64,000 nt of DNA from Catellatospora sichuanensis (GTDB lineage: Bacteria > Actinomycetota > Actinomycetes > Mycobacteriales > Micromonosporaceae): assembly GCF_007483665.1 (NCBI RefSeq), contig NZ_VIQO01000013.1:124001-188000 (forward strand), given 5' to 3'. A model generated the notes under the pieces. The model did no database searches, was not told where the DNA came from, and saw only the letters and a program-made list of their open reading frames with translations. The first letter of the stretch is position 1. Each line of letters opens with the position of its first letter. Below, piece by piece: positions 20,128 to 31,275 of the stretch. A program made the position numbers and the translations under genes.

Positions 20128-20158
20128 TTGGAGCCCGGCGCGGGCGCGCCGGGGGCGG

Positions 20159-21349
20159 TCAGCGGGCGTCGACGAGGGGGAGCTGCTTGCCCATGCCGCC
20201 GCCCTCGATGGCGATGGAGGAGAAGTGGGAGGTCACGCGCTCGTCGGTGGGGTCGTCGGCAGGGGTCCAGTGGACCTTCATGTGCCGGTACAGGGTGTCG
20301 CGCTGGGCGGGGATGCGGCCGGCGGTGCGGATCAGCTGCACCAGGTCGTGCAGGTTGGACCGGTGCTTGGCGCCCGCGGAGGAGATGACGTTCTCCTCCA
20401 GCATGATCGAACCCAGGTCGTCGACGCCCATGTGCAGCGCGACCTGGCCCACGTCCTTGCCGGTGGTCAGCCAGGACGCCTGCAGGTGCGCCACGTTGTC
20501 GAAGAAGAGCCGGGCCACCGCGATCAGGCGCAGGTATTCCAGCGACGTCGCCTGCGTACGCCCCTTGAGGTGGTTGTTCTCGGGCTGGTAGGTCCACGGG
20601 ATGAAGGCGCGGAACCCGCCGGTGCGGTCCTGTACGTCGCGGATCATGGTGAGGTGCTCGATGCGCTCGGCGTTGGTCTCGCCGGTGCCCATCATCATGG
20701 TCGCGGTGGACTCGACACCGTGCCGGTGCGCGACCTCCATCACCTCGAGCCAGCGCGCGCCGGACTCCTTGAGCGGGGCGATCGCCTTGCGCGGGCGGTC
20801 GGGCAGCATCTCCGCACCGGCGCCGGCGATCGAGTCGAGCCCGGCCGCCTTGATGCGGACCACGGCCTCCTCGATGGAGACGCCGGAGACCTTGGCCATG
20901 TGCAGGATCTCACTGGGCCCGATCGAGTGGATCATGAGCTGCGGGTATGCCTGCTTCACCGAGGCGAACAGGGTCTCGTAGTAGTCCACGCCGTACTCGG
21001 GGTGGTGGCCGCCCTGCAGCATCACCTGCGTCGCGCCCAGCTCGACCGCCTCGCCGCAGCGGCGCAGGATCTCGGCGGTGTCGTGGGTCCAGCCCTCGCT
21101 GTGCTTGGGGGCCCGGTAGAAGGCGCAGAACTTGCACGCCGTCACGCACACGTTGGTGTAGTTGATGTTGCGGTCGATCAGGTACGTGACGACGCCGTCC
21201 GGGTAGCGGCGACGACGCACCGCGTCCGCTGCCTCACCGAGCGCGTGGAACGGCGCGTCGGTGTACAGCAGCAGCGCCTCCTCGGAGCTGATGCGGCCGC
21301 CGTCCGCGGCCCGCTGCACGATGCTGTCGATCTCCCGGTTCACACTCAC
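20159..21349 (-). CDS. mqnC: Cyclic dehypoxanthinyl futalosine synthase
   Basis: Radical SAM enzyme of the futalosine menaquinone pathway that cyclises dehypoxanthinyl futalosine. The 396-residue protein has the CVTACKFC (CxxxCxxC) motif for the 4Fe-4S cluster in the context NINYTNVCVTACKFCAFYR. Further family segments are VMLQGGHHPEYGVDYY, SIAGAGAEMLPDRPRKAIAP and MMMGTGETNAERIEHL. The start is GTG at 21349. The paralogous MqnE in this window (36385) shares the fold but has a CSASCAYC motif. It is not adjacent to other mqn genes: paaE lies upstream and a repeat element downstream. Confidence 0.95.
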   Translation of the reverse strand: MSVNREIDSIVQRAADGGRISSEEALLLYTDAPFHALGEAADAVRRRRYPDGVVTYLIDRNINYTNVCVTACKFCAFYRAPKHSEGWTHDTAEILRRCGEAVELGATQVMLQGGHHPEYGVDYYETLFASVKQAYPQLMIHSIGPSEILHMAKVSGVSIEEAVVRIKAAGLDSIAGAGAEMLPDRPRKAIAPLKESGARWLEVMEVAHRHGVESTATMMMGTGETNAERIEHLTMIRDVQDRTGGFRAFIPWTYQPENNHLKGRTQATSLEYLRLIAVARLFFDNVAHLQASWLTTGKDVGQVALHMGVDDLGSIMLEENVISSAGAKHRSNLHDLVQLIRTAGRIPAQRDTLYRHMKVHWTPADDPTDERVTSHFSSIAIEGGGMGKQLPLVDAR

Positions 21350-21410
21350 GCTCCGAGACTATCGGGTCGGCGCAGTACCGGGTCTGGCTGGTCCGTCACA
21401 CCGGGCCTGC

Positions 21411-22460
21411 TCAGGCGTCGAAGTCGAGCACCAGTTCCTCGCTCGTGGGACTGGACTGGCACGTCAGCACGTACCCCGCGGCCACCTCGTCCGGCTCCAG
21501 CGCCCAGTTCGCGGCCATCTGCACCCCGCCCGAGACCACCTTCGCGCGGCAGGTCGAGCACACCCCGCCCTTGCACGCGTACGGCAGCTCGCCGCGATGG
21601 CGCAGCGCCGCGTCCAGCACCCGCTCGGACCGGTCCATGGTGAAAGCGGTCGACCGTCCGTCCAGGACGATGGATACCTCGACGTCCCCGCCCGCCACGT
21701 CGACGACCGGCGGCGGCGCCTCCTCGGCGTGGAACAGCTCGACGTGCACCTTGCCCTTCGCGTCGACCGCAGCCAGCGCCTCGCGCGCCGCGCGCACCAC
21801 GCCCAGCGGCCCGCACAGGAACCACTCCTGCACCCCGGCCAGGTCGAACTCCTTGAGCAGCGCGGTCACCCGGTCCGTGTCCAGCCGGCCGGAGAGCAGC
21901 TCGCTCGGCTGCACCTCCCGGGAGAGCACGTGCACCAGCTGCAGCCGCCCGGGGAAGCGGTCCTTCAGGTCGGCCAGCGCGTCGGCGAACATCACCTCGG
22001 CGGCGCTGCGGTTGCCGCAGAGCACCGTGAACGTGCTGCCCGGCTCGGTCTCCAGCGCGGCCGACACCAGCGACAGCACCGGTGTGATCCCCGACCCCGC
22101 CACGATCGCGCCGTAGCGGCGGTCACGCGCCGGGTCCAGCTCGGTGGTGAAGCGGCCCAGCGGCGGCAGCACCGGCAGTGTCTCGCCCGTCGCGAGCGCC
22201 TGGGCCCGGGTGGAGAACACGCCTCCCGGCACCCGCTTCACGCCGATCGTCAGCGTGCCCCGCTCACGGAGCTGCGCGGGCGTCGAGCAGATCGAGTACG
22301 AGCGGCGCAGCTCGTCGTCCAGGCGCACGGTGACGTGCTGTCCCGGCCGGAAGGCGAAGGCCTGCCGCAGCTCGGCGGGGACCGCGAAGGTCAGCGCCAC
22401 CGCGGACGGGGTCAGCTGCTCGACCGCGGTGACGGTCAGCTCGTGGAAGGTCGTGCTCAC
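21411..22460 (-). CDS. paaE: 1,2-phenylacetyl-CoA epoxidase, reductase subunit
   Basis: Electron-transfer component that passes electrons from NADPH through FAD and a 2Fe-2S centre to the PaaA di-iron site. The 349-residue protein has an FAD-binding barrel with RSYSICST, an NAD(P)-binding domain with AGSGITPVLSL and FLCGPLGVV, and a C-terminal plant-type ferredoxin domain with ACKGGVCSTCRA and a distal TC. Domain order and length match PaaE. It is the last gene of the paa operon, ten bases after paaD. Confidence 0.94.
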   Translation of the reverse strand: MSTTFHELTVTAVEQLTPSAVALTFAVPAELRQAFAFRPGQHVTVRLDDELRRSYSICSTPAQLRERGTLTIGVKRVPGGVFSTRAQALATGETLPVLPPLGRFTTELDPARDRRYGAIVAGSGITPVLSLVSAALETEPGSTFTVLCGNRSAAEVMFADALADLKDRFPGRLQLVHVLSREVQPSELLSGRLDTDRVTALLKEFDLAGVQEWFLCGPLGVVRAAREALAAVDAKGKVHVELFHAEEAPPPVVDVAGGDVEVSIVLDGRSTAFTMDRSERVLDAALRHRGELPYACKGGVCSTCRAKVVSGGVQMAANWALEPDEVAAGYVLTCQSSPTSEELVLDFDA

Positions 22461-22470
22461 AGCGGCGTGC

Positions 22471-22941
22471 TCACAGTTTCTTGATCGCGTTGAAGGGTTC
22501 CAGGCAGGAGCGGCAGCTCCACAGGCTCTGGCAGGGCGTCGAGGCGTACCGGCTGATCTGCAGCACCGGCGTCGGCTGCCCGCGGTGCGCGCAGCGCGGG
22601 CAGGCCGGCGTGCCGGATGCCCCCGGCGCGGCGATGCCGGTGCGCTCCAGCGCCGCCCAGCCGGACTCGGTGATCATGTCGGTGGACCAGGCCGGGCTGA
22701 GCACGGTCCTGACCTCGACGTCGGTATGCCCGGCCGCGGCCAGCGCGGCCCGGATGTCGTCGCGGATGGCGTCCATCGCCGGGCAGCCGGAGTAGGTCGG
22801 CGTGATCGTGACAACGACCCGGCCGTCCTCGGCCTTCTCGGCCCCGCGCACGATGCCCAGCTCGCCGATGGTCACCACGCGCAGCTCCGGATCGGGCACC
22901 GCGCCGGCGATCTCGGCGATCTCCGTCCGTACCGTCGTCAT
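22471..22941 (-). CDS. paaD: 1,2-phenylacetyl-CoA epoxidase subunit PaaD
   Basis: Accessory protein of the phenylacetyl-CoA epoxidase, a MIP18/DUF59-family member thought to help assemble the iron centre. The N-terminal domain contains VPDPELRVVTIGELGIVR and TYSGCPAMDAI. The C-terminal part carries CPRC and CRSC pairs that could bind zinc or an Fe-S cluster. ATG 22941 (MTTVRTEIAEIAG) has GGAGAG upstream and gives 156 residues. A 145-nt gap with an inverted repeat separates it from paaC, the only real gap in this operon. Confidence 0.92.
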   Translation of the reverse strand: MTTVRTEIAEIAGAVPDPELRVVTIGELGIVRGAEKAEDGRVVVTITPTYSGCPAMDAIRDDIRAALAAAGHTDVEVRTVLSPAWSTDMITESGWAALERTGIAAPGASGTPACPRCAHRGQPTPVLQISRYASTPCQSLWSCRSCLEPFNAIKKL

Positions 22942-22997
22942 CACGCTCTCCTCCCCGGCCCGGCGGGTCGCGCCGCGGGACCGTTCCGGGAATCGTC

Positions 22998-23035
22998 TGC
23001 TCGTTTTCGGACGCAAACGCGTCCCGAAACGAGCA
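22998..23035. repeat. Intergenic inverted repeat, family copy 1
   Basis: Arms at 22998-23014 and 23019-23035 pair at 15 of 17 positions around a 4-nt loop. It lies between paaC and paaD. The sequence (CTCGTTTTCGG ... CCCGAAACGAGCAC) is a near copy of the element at 41320-41355, showing that this is a repeat family and not a unique hairpin. Confidence 0.75.
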
Positions 23036-23086
23036 CGCCGTGACGGCGATGGGCCGCCGCGGTCCCGCCGCGCGAGCCGCAGGTGA

Positions 23087-23794
23087 TCACCACTGCGCTC
23101 CGGGGTGCGCCCGGTGCAGCGACTGCATCTCGGCCAGCAGGAAGCTCAGGTGCTCGGTGTGCCGCCCGGCACGGCCGCCGTCGGGCCGCCAGCGGTCGGC
23201 GGGACGGGTCAGCCCCGCCTCGGCCAGCACCGGCTCGACGAGCGCCAGCCAGCGGTCGCGGATGCCCTCGGCCAGCTCGTGGCCGTAGGGCCAGAGCCCG
23301 TCCAGGGCCTCCTGCACCCGTCGGTGCGACTGCTCGGTGCCGCCGCCCAGCCGCAGCATCCACTGCGTGGCGTGGTCGAGGTGATAGGTCGACTCCTTGA
23401 CCGCCTTCGCCCCGATGCCCGCCGCGTGCTCGTCGGCGCCCGCCGCGAGGTCGGTGTAGCGCAGCAGCTGCGCCGCCGACAGCATGAGCAGCCAGGTCAT
23501 CGTCCAGCCGAAGTCGAGGTCGCCGCGGCCCGGCCCGAGCGGCAGCTCGGCCAGCAGGCAGTTGCGGAACCCGCGGTCGTCACGCCGGTAGGCCAGCTCG
23601 TCCTCGTCGCCCGCGGTGGCCAGCAGCATGCGGGCCGCGCCGAGCTGGTCGAGGGCGATGTTGGCCAGCGCCACGTCCTCCTCCAGCGTGGGCGCGCGGG
23701 ACACCCACTCGGCCAGCCGCTGGGCCGCGATCAGGGCGTCGTCCCCGAGGGCCAGCAGGTCGACGGTGGTGGCACGCTCGGCAAGCCCGCTCAC
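23087..23794 (-). CDS. paaC: 1,2-phenylacetyl-CoA epoxidase subunit PaaC
   Basis: Structural, catalytically inactive partner of PaaA in the epoxidase. The 235-residue helical protein has the ferritin-like PaaA/PaaC fold; segments such as VALANIALDQLGAARMLL and KESTYHLDHATQWMLRLGGG are typical. It overlaps paaB by four bases, indicating translational coupling. The C-terminus (SLHRAHPGAQW) is the expected end of the family. Confidence 0.93.
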   Translation of the reverse strand: MSGLAERATTVDLLALGDDALIAAQRLAEWVSRAPTLEEDVALANIALDQLGAARMLLATAGDEDELAYRRDDRGFRNCLLAELPLGPGRGDLDFGWTMTWLLMLSAAQLLRYTDLAAGADEHAAGIGAKAVKESTYHLDHATQWMLRLGGGTEQSHRRVQEALDGLWPYGHELAEGIRDRWLALVEPVLAEAGLTRPADRWRPDGGRAGRHTEHLSFLLAEMQSLHRAHPGAQW

Positions 23795-24075
23795 AGGTGG
23801 GCCACCCCCTCGGGCAGCTCGTAGAACGTCGGGTGCCGGTAGATCTTGTCGGCCGCCGGGTCGAAGAAGGAGTCCTTCTCGTCCGGGCTCGACGCGGTGA
23901 TCTCCGTGGCGGGCACCACCCAGATGGAGACGCCCTCCTGGCGGCGGGTGTAGAGGTCACGCGCGTGGCGCAGGGCCATGTCCGCGTCCGGCGCGTGCAG
24001 GCTGCCGGCGTGGGTGTGGGCGAGCCCGCGCCGGGCCCGGACGAACACCTCCCACAGAGGAACGTCGCTGGTCAC
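23791..24075 (-). CDS. paaB: 1,2-phenylacetyl-CoA epoxidase subunit PaaB
   Basis: Small subunit that bridges PaaA-PaaC dimers, 94 residues as usual for PaaB. The N-terminus [21 protein letters not shown] and the middle [14 protein letters not shown] are family signatures, as is the ending FYELPEGV. The start is GTG at 24075 with GAGGAG seven bases upstream. That ribosome-binding site is part of a GAGCGAAGCGAGG repeat within the small coupled frame at 24072-24143. Confidence 0.94.
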   Translation of the reverse strand: MTSDVPLWEVFVRARRGLAHTHAGSLHAPDADMALRHARDLYTRRQEGVSIWVVPATEITASSPDEKDSFFDPAADKIYRHPTFYELPEGVAHL

Positions 24076-24139
24076 GCCCGCTCCTCGCTTCGCTCGTCGC
24101 CGGCGGTCGCCGCGCTCATGGTTCGCTCGCTGCGCTCGT

Positions 24140-24143
<4 letters not shown>
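24072..24143 (-). CDS. 23-codon coupled frame between paaA and paaB
   Basis: GTG at 24143 overlaps the paaA stop as GTGA, and its TGA overlaps the paaB start the same way, so the frame fills the gap exactly. The peptide begins [11 protein letters not shown] and ends DERSEERA, with two imperfect copies of an ERSE unit encoded by GAGCGCAGCGAGCG-type repeats. The unit looks like a dispersed short repeat. Whether the peptide matters, or only coupling and the GAGGAG site for paaB, cannot be told from the sequence. Confidence 0.4.
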
Positions 24144-25150
<1,007 letters not shown>

Positions 25151-25235
25151 ACCCGTCTCCATGCGGCCAGTGTTACAGCTTTACGCGCATCGGCGCAACA
25201 ACTGTCACAACCAGCGTCGGCGTGCCCGCTCAGCC

Positions 25236-25249
25236 GTGACCTGCGTCAC
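25236..25249. promoter_or_regulatory. Short inverted repeat upstream of paaA
   Basis: GTGACCTGCGTCAC has 5-bp perfect arms around CTGC. It lies about 90 bases upstream of paaA in the divergent region shared with the exported hydrolase gene. It could be an operator for the paa operon, but no regulator gene is adjacent and the arms are short. Confidence 0.25.
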
Positions 25250-25386
25250 CGGTGGCAGCCGGAATGAGCGCGAGCAAGACTCGGAAATGGCAGCTCCTGG
25301 CGGTACGACCTACCGTTGCTGCCAATCCGGGACCACCCCATACCCGGGCGACCCACGACAATGCCGTCAACGGGAGCAACCCCCAT

Positions 25387-26400
25387 ATGCGCCGCCGCAC
25401 ACCTCTCACCGCCGCGACGACCGCGCTCGGCGTACTGGTCCTCGCGCTGGTGGCCCCTACCGCCACCACGGCTCTCACCGGCTCGCAGAATGTCCAGGTG
25501 AGCGCAGAAGCCGCCGACGCCCGGCCCGCCCCGGCCGCGACCCCCGCGCCCGGCGCCACCCCGACCACCGCCGCCACGCCCGCCCCGACCGCGAGCGCCG
25601 CGGACCCGACCGCCGCCGCGAAGCAGCGCGCCTCGTCCCGTGTCGCCGACCGGCCGAGCCGGTCGTTGACCGCGGGCCGGGTCAACCTGGCCTTCACCGG
25701 TGACTTCATCGGGTACGCCATGCTCGACCGGAAGACCGGCGAGATCATCGCGTCCCGCAACGCCGCGCAGACCAGCAGCACCGAGTCGATGATCAAGGTG
25801 TGGCTGGTCGCCGACCGTCTGCGCCGCGCCGCCGAGTCCGGGCAGACCGTGACCCCACCGGAGCTGGCCCAGGCGAGCGCCGCGATCAGGCACTCCGACG
25901 ACCGCGCCGCGCAGGCCCTCTACCGGGCCGGCGGCGGCAACGAGGTCGTGCAGCGGATGATCGACATCTGCGGGCTGACCGACACCACGCTGTTCGACCA
26001 GTGGTGGAGCCGCACCCAGATGTCGCCGCGGGACGCGGTCCGGCTGGCGCGGTGCATCGCCGACGGCACCGCGGCGGGTCCCTCGTGGACCGGCTGGGTG
26101 CTCTCCGAGATGCGCCAGGTGACCGGTTCCACCGCCCCCGAGGAACAGTTCGCCACGACGGGCGGCGGCCGGTGGGGCATCATCGACGGCGTACCCGACA
26201 CCCTCGCCCGCACCCTCGCCATCAAGAACGGCTGGACGGCCATCGGCGCCGACGGCAACTGGCACCTGAACTGCCTCGCCATCAGCGACGACTGGATCAT
26301 GAATGTGATGACCCGCTACCCCGTCGAGAACGGCCTGCAGTACGGGGCCGACGTCTGCGCCGACGTGGCGCGACAGCTGGTGACGCCACCGGCGACCTGA
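25387..26400 (+). CDS. Exported SxxK serine hydrolase (beta-lactamase/transpeptidase-like), copy 1
   Basis: The 337-residue protein has a Sec-type signal peptide (LTAATTALGVLVLALVAPTA), then a low-complexity Ala/Pro/Thr stretch to about residue 75, then a serine beta-lactamase-like domain. The catalytic pattern is visible: SMIK with Ser134 and Lys137, SDD in RHSDDRAAQALY at the place of the SDN motif, and KNG in AIKNGWT at the place of KTG. A class A glutamate is not obvious. ATG 25387 has GGGAG about nine bases upstream. It is followed 71 bases later by a paralogue in the same direction. Likely acts on cell-wall peptides or another acyl substrate; resistance is not implied. Confidence 0.8.
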   Translation: MRRRTPLTAATTALGVLVLALVAPTATTALTGSQNVQVSAEAADARPAPAATPAPGATPTTAATPAPTASAADPTAAAKQRASSRVADRPSRSLTAGRVNLAFTGDFIGYAMLDRKTGEIIASRNAAQTSSTESMIKVWLVADRLRRAAESGQTVTPPELAQASAAIRHSDDRAAQALYRAGGGNEVVQRMIDICGLTDTTLFDQWWSRTQMSPRDAVRLARCIADGTAAGPSWTGWVLSEMRQVTGSTAPEEQFATTGGGRWGIIDGVPDTLARTLAIKNGWTAIGADGNWHLNCLAISDDWIMNVMTRYPVENGLQYGADVCADVARQLVTPPAT

Positions 26401-26471
26401 CCCCGGCGGACCACCCCTCCGCGCCCCTTCCCCGCCCTCCGCCACCGCCCTCCTCCCCCGGAGCTCCCCTC

Positions 26472-27413
26472 ATGACAGAGCTGCTCACCCGTCGGCGCGC
26501 GCTGCTCGCCGGCACCGCCGGACTGACCGCGCTGGCCGGCGGCGGTTTCTGGCTGGCCGGCCGCGGCAGCGGCGACCCCGCCGCCGCCAACTGGCAGGAT
26601 CCCGTCGCATCACCCAGCGCCGCGGCGAGCCCGGAGTCCGCGGTCGCGCGCAGCGTGCCCGTTCAGCCCGGCCCGCCCGGGCTGGAGCAGGGGGCCGTGG
26701 ACGTGCTCAGCGCCCCCAACCCGGGGGCGCTGGTCACTGTGAAGACCAGCGCCTGGTGGAGCTGGGCGCTGATGGACCGGAAGACCGGCAAGATCGTCGG
26801 GTCGGCGAACCTCAATCAGACCAACATGACCGCCTCGATGATCAAGGCGTGGCTGGCCGCGGACTACCTGCGCCGCGCCGCCGAGGCCGGGCAGACGCCC
26901 AGCGCGACGCGGATGAACGAGATCCGCACGATGATCCGCGACAGCGCCAACCCGCCCGCCTCCACGCTGTACGCGGAGCTGGGCCGCTCGGCGACGATCG
27001 CGCGCCTGATCGACGTCTGCGGGCTGACCGACTCCAAGGCCGGCGACGGCTGGAGCACCACCCGGCTGTCCGCCCGCGACACCTGCCGCATCGCGCATGC
27101 CATCGGCAACGGCAAGGCGGCCGGGCCCACCTGGACCAGTTACCTCGTCGGCGAGATGCGGGCGGTGCGCGGCACCGGCAACTTCGGCATCCGCAAGGCC
27201 TTCCCGGCCGCGGAGCAGTCCCGCATCGCCATCAAGAACGGCTGGGTCGACCGGCAGGCCACCAAGGAGTGGAACGTCAACTGCCTGGCCCTGGGCGACG
27301 ACTGGACCATGGCCGTGCTGACCCGGTTCCCGCTGAGCACGGCCTGGTCGCACGGCGGAGAGATCGCCAAGTCCGTCGCCACCCAGCTGCGCGCCAAGAC
27401 CGACCTGGTCTGA
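26472..27413 (+). CDS. Exported SxxK serine hydrolase, copy 2
   Basis: Paralogue of the preceding gene with 313 residues. It begins with a twin-arginine-type signal (TRRRALLAGTAGLTALAGGG) instead of the Sec type of its neighbour. A Pro/Ser/Ala linker leads to the same fold, with SMIK (Ser122, Lys125), SAN in DSANPPASTLY and KNG in AIKNGWV. Both proteins share the blocks MDRKTG or LDRKTG, IDICGLTD or IDVCGLTD, and NCLA before the last strand. The pair looks like a tandem duplication whose two products were given different export routes. Confidence 0.8.
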   Translation: MTELLTRRRALLAGTAGLTALAGGGFWLAGRGSGDPAAANWQDPVASPSAAASPESAVARSVPVQPGPPGLEQGAVDVLSAPNPGALVTVKTSAWWSWALMDRKTGKIVGSANLNQTNMTASMIKAWLAADYLRRAAEAGQTPSATRMNEIRTMIRDSANPPASTLYAELGRSATIARLIDVCGLTDSKAGDGWSTTRLSARDTCRIAHAIGNGKAAGPTWTSYLVGEMRAVRGTGNFGIRKAFPAAEQSRIAIKNGWVDRQATKEWNVNCLALGDDWTMAVLTRFPLSTAWSHGGEIAKSVATQLRAKTDLV

Positions 27414-27444
27414 GCACGAGCACCGCCCGCCGGACCGGTCGGCG

Positions 27445-28939
<1,495 letters not shown>

Positions 28940-28955
28940 CGGTAAAGAAAAGCAC

Positions 28956-28983
28956 GTGACTGCCGGTCGATGACAGCTACCAT
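28956..28983 (+). promoter_or_regulatory. Possible promoter for the HelD-like gene
   Basis: GTGACT (28956-28961) and TACCAT (28978-28983) are separated by 16 nt and resemble a sigma-70-type -35/-10 pair. They lie 90 bases before the helicase start and 17 bases beyond the ArsR-type start, so a regulator binding here could affect both genes. Confidence 0.3.
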
Positions 28984-29073
28984 GGTCGGTCGATTGCCAA
29001 AGGGCACTGCCGACAGCGCTCATCCAGGAGCGCAGCGCCGGGCGGCCGATCTTTCTCACCCGAGAGGACGGCC

Positions 29074-31176
29074 ATGACCGCCCAAATTCCGACCGCCCAG
29101 GGGACACCCGCCGCATCCCCGCCCGCCGACGAGCTGGCCGCCGAGCGGGCCCACCTGACCACCTCCCGCGCCGCGTTGAAGGCGATGCGCGAGCGAGCCG
29201 AGCAGCTGTTCACCGTCGGCGACCAGGTCGCCGGCGACGCGTACACCGCCGAGCAGCTCGGCCGGCAGATGGCCCAGCGCATCAAGGAACTGTCCGACGA
29301 TCCCGCAGTGCCGCTGTTCTTCGGCAAGCTGACCATGGCTGCCGCTGGTGAGGAGTCGTCGGCGGTCCGCCGTCCGGGCGGATTGCCGGAACGAGCCGCC
29401 AGCGGTGCCGAGCGCTGGCACATCGGACGCCGCCACGTCTCCGACGCGGTCGGCGAACCGCTGGTGCTCGACTGGCGCGCGCCCATGTCGCGCCGGTTCT
29501 ACCAGGCCAGCGCCCGGGACCGGCAGGACGTTGCGGTGCGCCGCCGGTTCGGCTGGTCGCCCGCACCGGCCGGTGGCAGCACGGTGCTGACCAGCTTCGA
29601 GGACGAGCACCTCGACCACGGCCAGGAGCTGGGCACCGACAGCGCCATCCTGACCGCCGAGATCGAGCGGCCCCGCGTCGGCCCGATGCGCGACATCGTC
29701 GCGACCATCCAGCCCGAGCAGGACGAGCTGGTCCGCGCCGAGCTCGAGGACACCATCTGCGTGCAGGGCGCGCCCGGCACCGGCAAGACCGCGGTCGGCC
29801 TGCACCGCGCCGCATACCTGGTCTACCTGCACCGCGAGCGGCTGCGCCGGTCCGGCGTGATGATCATCGGCCCGAACCGGGCGTTCCTGCACTACATCTC
29901 GGCGGTCCTGCCCGCCCTCGGCGAGCTGGAGGTCTCCCAGGCGACCGTGGCCGAACTGCTCGACCACCTGCCGGTACGCGCCGAGGACGGCACCGCGGCC
30001 GGCACGCTCAAGCACGACCAGCGCATGGCGAAGGTGCTGCACCGCGCCCTGTGGGCCCGGATCGCCCAGCCCGCCGGCCCGATCACCGTGTCGGACGGCT
30101 CGTACCGCTGGCGCATCGACGAGGGCGTGCTGCGCCGCGTCGTCGACGAGGTACGCCGCGAGCAGCCGCCGTACGCCCTGGGGCGGGAGCGGGTGCGTGC
30201 CCGGGTGGTGGGGCTGCTGCAACGGCAGGCGGAAGCGCGCCGGGCCGAGTCGCCATCGGACTCCTGGCTGCGCAAGATGGGCAAGATCAAATCAGTGGCC
30301 GAGATGCTGGACCACTGCTGGCCCGCGGTCACCCCGCAGCAGTTGCTGGCCGACCTCTACACCGACGCGGAGGCCCTGAGCCGGGCCGCCGACGGGCTGC
30401 TCACCTCCGCCGAGCAGGACCTGCTGCACTGGGTCAAGCCGCCGCGCAGCCTGCGCAGCGCGCCGTGGACCGCGGCCGACGCGGTGCTCGCCGACGAGGT
30501 CACCGGCCTGCTCGACCGGCAGCCGGGCTTCGGCCACATCGTCATCGACGAGGCGCAGGACCTGTCCCCGATGCAGGCACGGGCACTGGCCCGGCGCACC
30601 GGCCACGGCTCGCTCACCGTGCTCGGCGACCTCGCCCAGGGCACCACGCCGTGGGCAGCCCGGGACTGGCGCGACCTGCTCGGCCACCTGGGCCGCCCGG
30701 ACGGCCGCATCGTGCCGCTGAGCACCGGCTTCCGGGTCCCCGCCGTGGTCGTCGCGCTGGCCAACCGGCTGCTGCCCGCCCTGGACGTCGCGGTGCCACC
30801 GGCCCGCTCCCTACGCCGCGACGGCACGCTGGAGATCACCGAGTCCGCCGACGTCGTCGCGGCGGCCCGGTCCGCACTGACCCGCGAAGGCTCGGTCGGC
30901 GTCATCGCGGCCGACGCGGCCGTGCCCGCGGTGCTCGACGCCCTGCGGGCGGCCGGCCTCGAACCGTCCGACCTGGACGGCGACGGCCGCCTCACCGTCG
31001 TGCCCGCCAGCATGGTCAAGGGCCTGGAGTACGACCACGTGATCGTGCTCGAACCCGCCGCCATCGTCGCCGCCGAACCGCGCGGCCTGCACCGCCTCTA
31101 CGTCGCCCTCACCCGCGCCGTCACCAGCCTCATCGTCCTGCACACCGAACCCCTCCCGGAGCCGCTGCGCGACTGA
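29074..31176 (+). CDS. HelD/HelR-like superfamily 1 helicase (RNA polymerase recycling type)
   Basis: The 700-residue protein starts with a helical N-terminal region (ELAAERAHLTTSRAALKAM) as in HelD proteins, which insert coiled coils into RNA polymerase. Walker A is GAPGTGKTAV with Lys238, Walker B/DEAQ is VIDEAQDLSPMQ, and motif VI is in HRLYVALTRAVTSLIVLH. The RAPMSRRFYQASARD segment before the ATPase core is typical of HelD/HelR. These proteins release stalled RNA polymerase, and HelR can also displace rifamycins. No rifamycin-associated inverted repeat was seen upstream. GAGAGGA precedes the ATG. A UvrD-type DNA helicase is the less likely alternative. Confidence 0.8.
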   Translation: MTAQIPTAQGTPAASPPADELAAERAHLTTSRAALKAMRERAEQLFTVGDQVAGDAYTAEQLGRQMAQRIKELSDDPAVPLFFGKLTMAAAGEESSAVRRPGGLPERAASGAERWHIGRRHVSDAVGEPLVLDWRAPMSRRFYQASARDRQDVAVRRRFGWSPAPAGGSTVLTSFEDEHLDHGQELGTDSAILTAEIERPRVGPMRDIVATIQPEQDELVRAELEDTICVQGAPGTGKTAVGLHRAAYLVYLHRERLRRSGVMIIGPNRAFLHYISAVLPALGELEVSQATVAELLDHLPVRAEDGTAAGTLKHDQRMAKVLHRALWARIAQPAGPITVSDGSYRWRIDEGVLRRVVDEVRREQPPYALGRERVRARVVGLLQRQAEARRAESPSDSWLRKMGKIKSVAEMLDHCWPAVTPQQLLADLYTDAEALSRAADGLLTSAEQDLLHWVKPPRSLRSAPWTAADAVLADEVTGLLDRQPGFGHIVIDEAQDLSPMQARALARRTGHGSLTVLGDLAQGTTPWAARDWRDLLGHLGRPDGRIVPLSTGFRVPAVVVALANRLLPALDVAVPPARSLRRDGTLEITESADVVAAARSALTREGSVGVIAADAAVPAVLDALRAAGLEPSDLDGDGRLTVVPASMVKGLEYDHVIVLEPAAIVAAEPRGLHRLYVALTRAVTSLIVLHTEPLPEPLRD

Positions 31177-31184
31177 CCCACATA

Positions 31185-31221
31185 CGAGAGCCCCGCACGA
31201 CCGATCCGCGCGGGGCTCTCG
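31185..31221. terminator. 11-bp stem-loop after the HelD-like gene
   Basis: CGAGAGCCCCG at 31185-31195 pairs perfectly with 31211-31221 around a 15-nt loop. It follows the helicase stop by eight bases. The T-tract is poor, as is common for high-GC terminators. Confidence 0.7.
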
Positions 31222-31275
31222 TGATCGACTTCGCCCCTGTCACGGATAGCGGATTGAGCGCAGTCGTGGTCCGAT

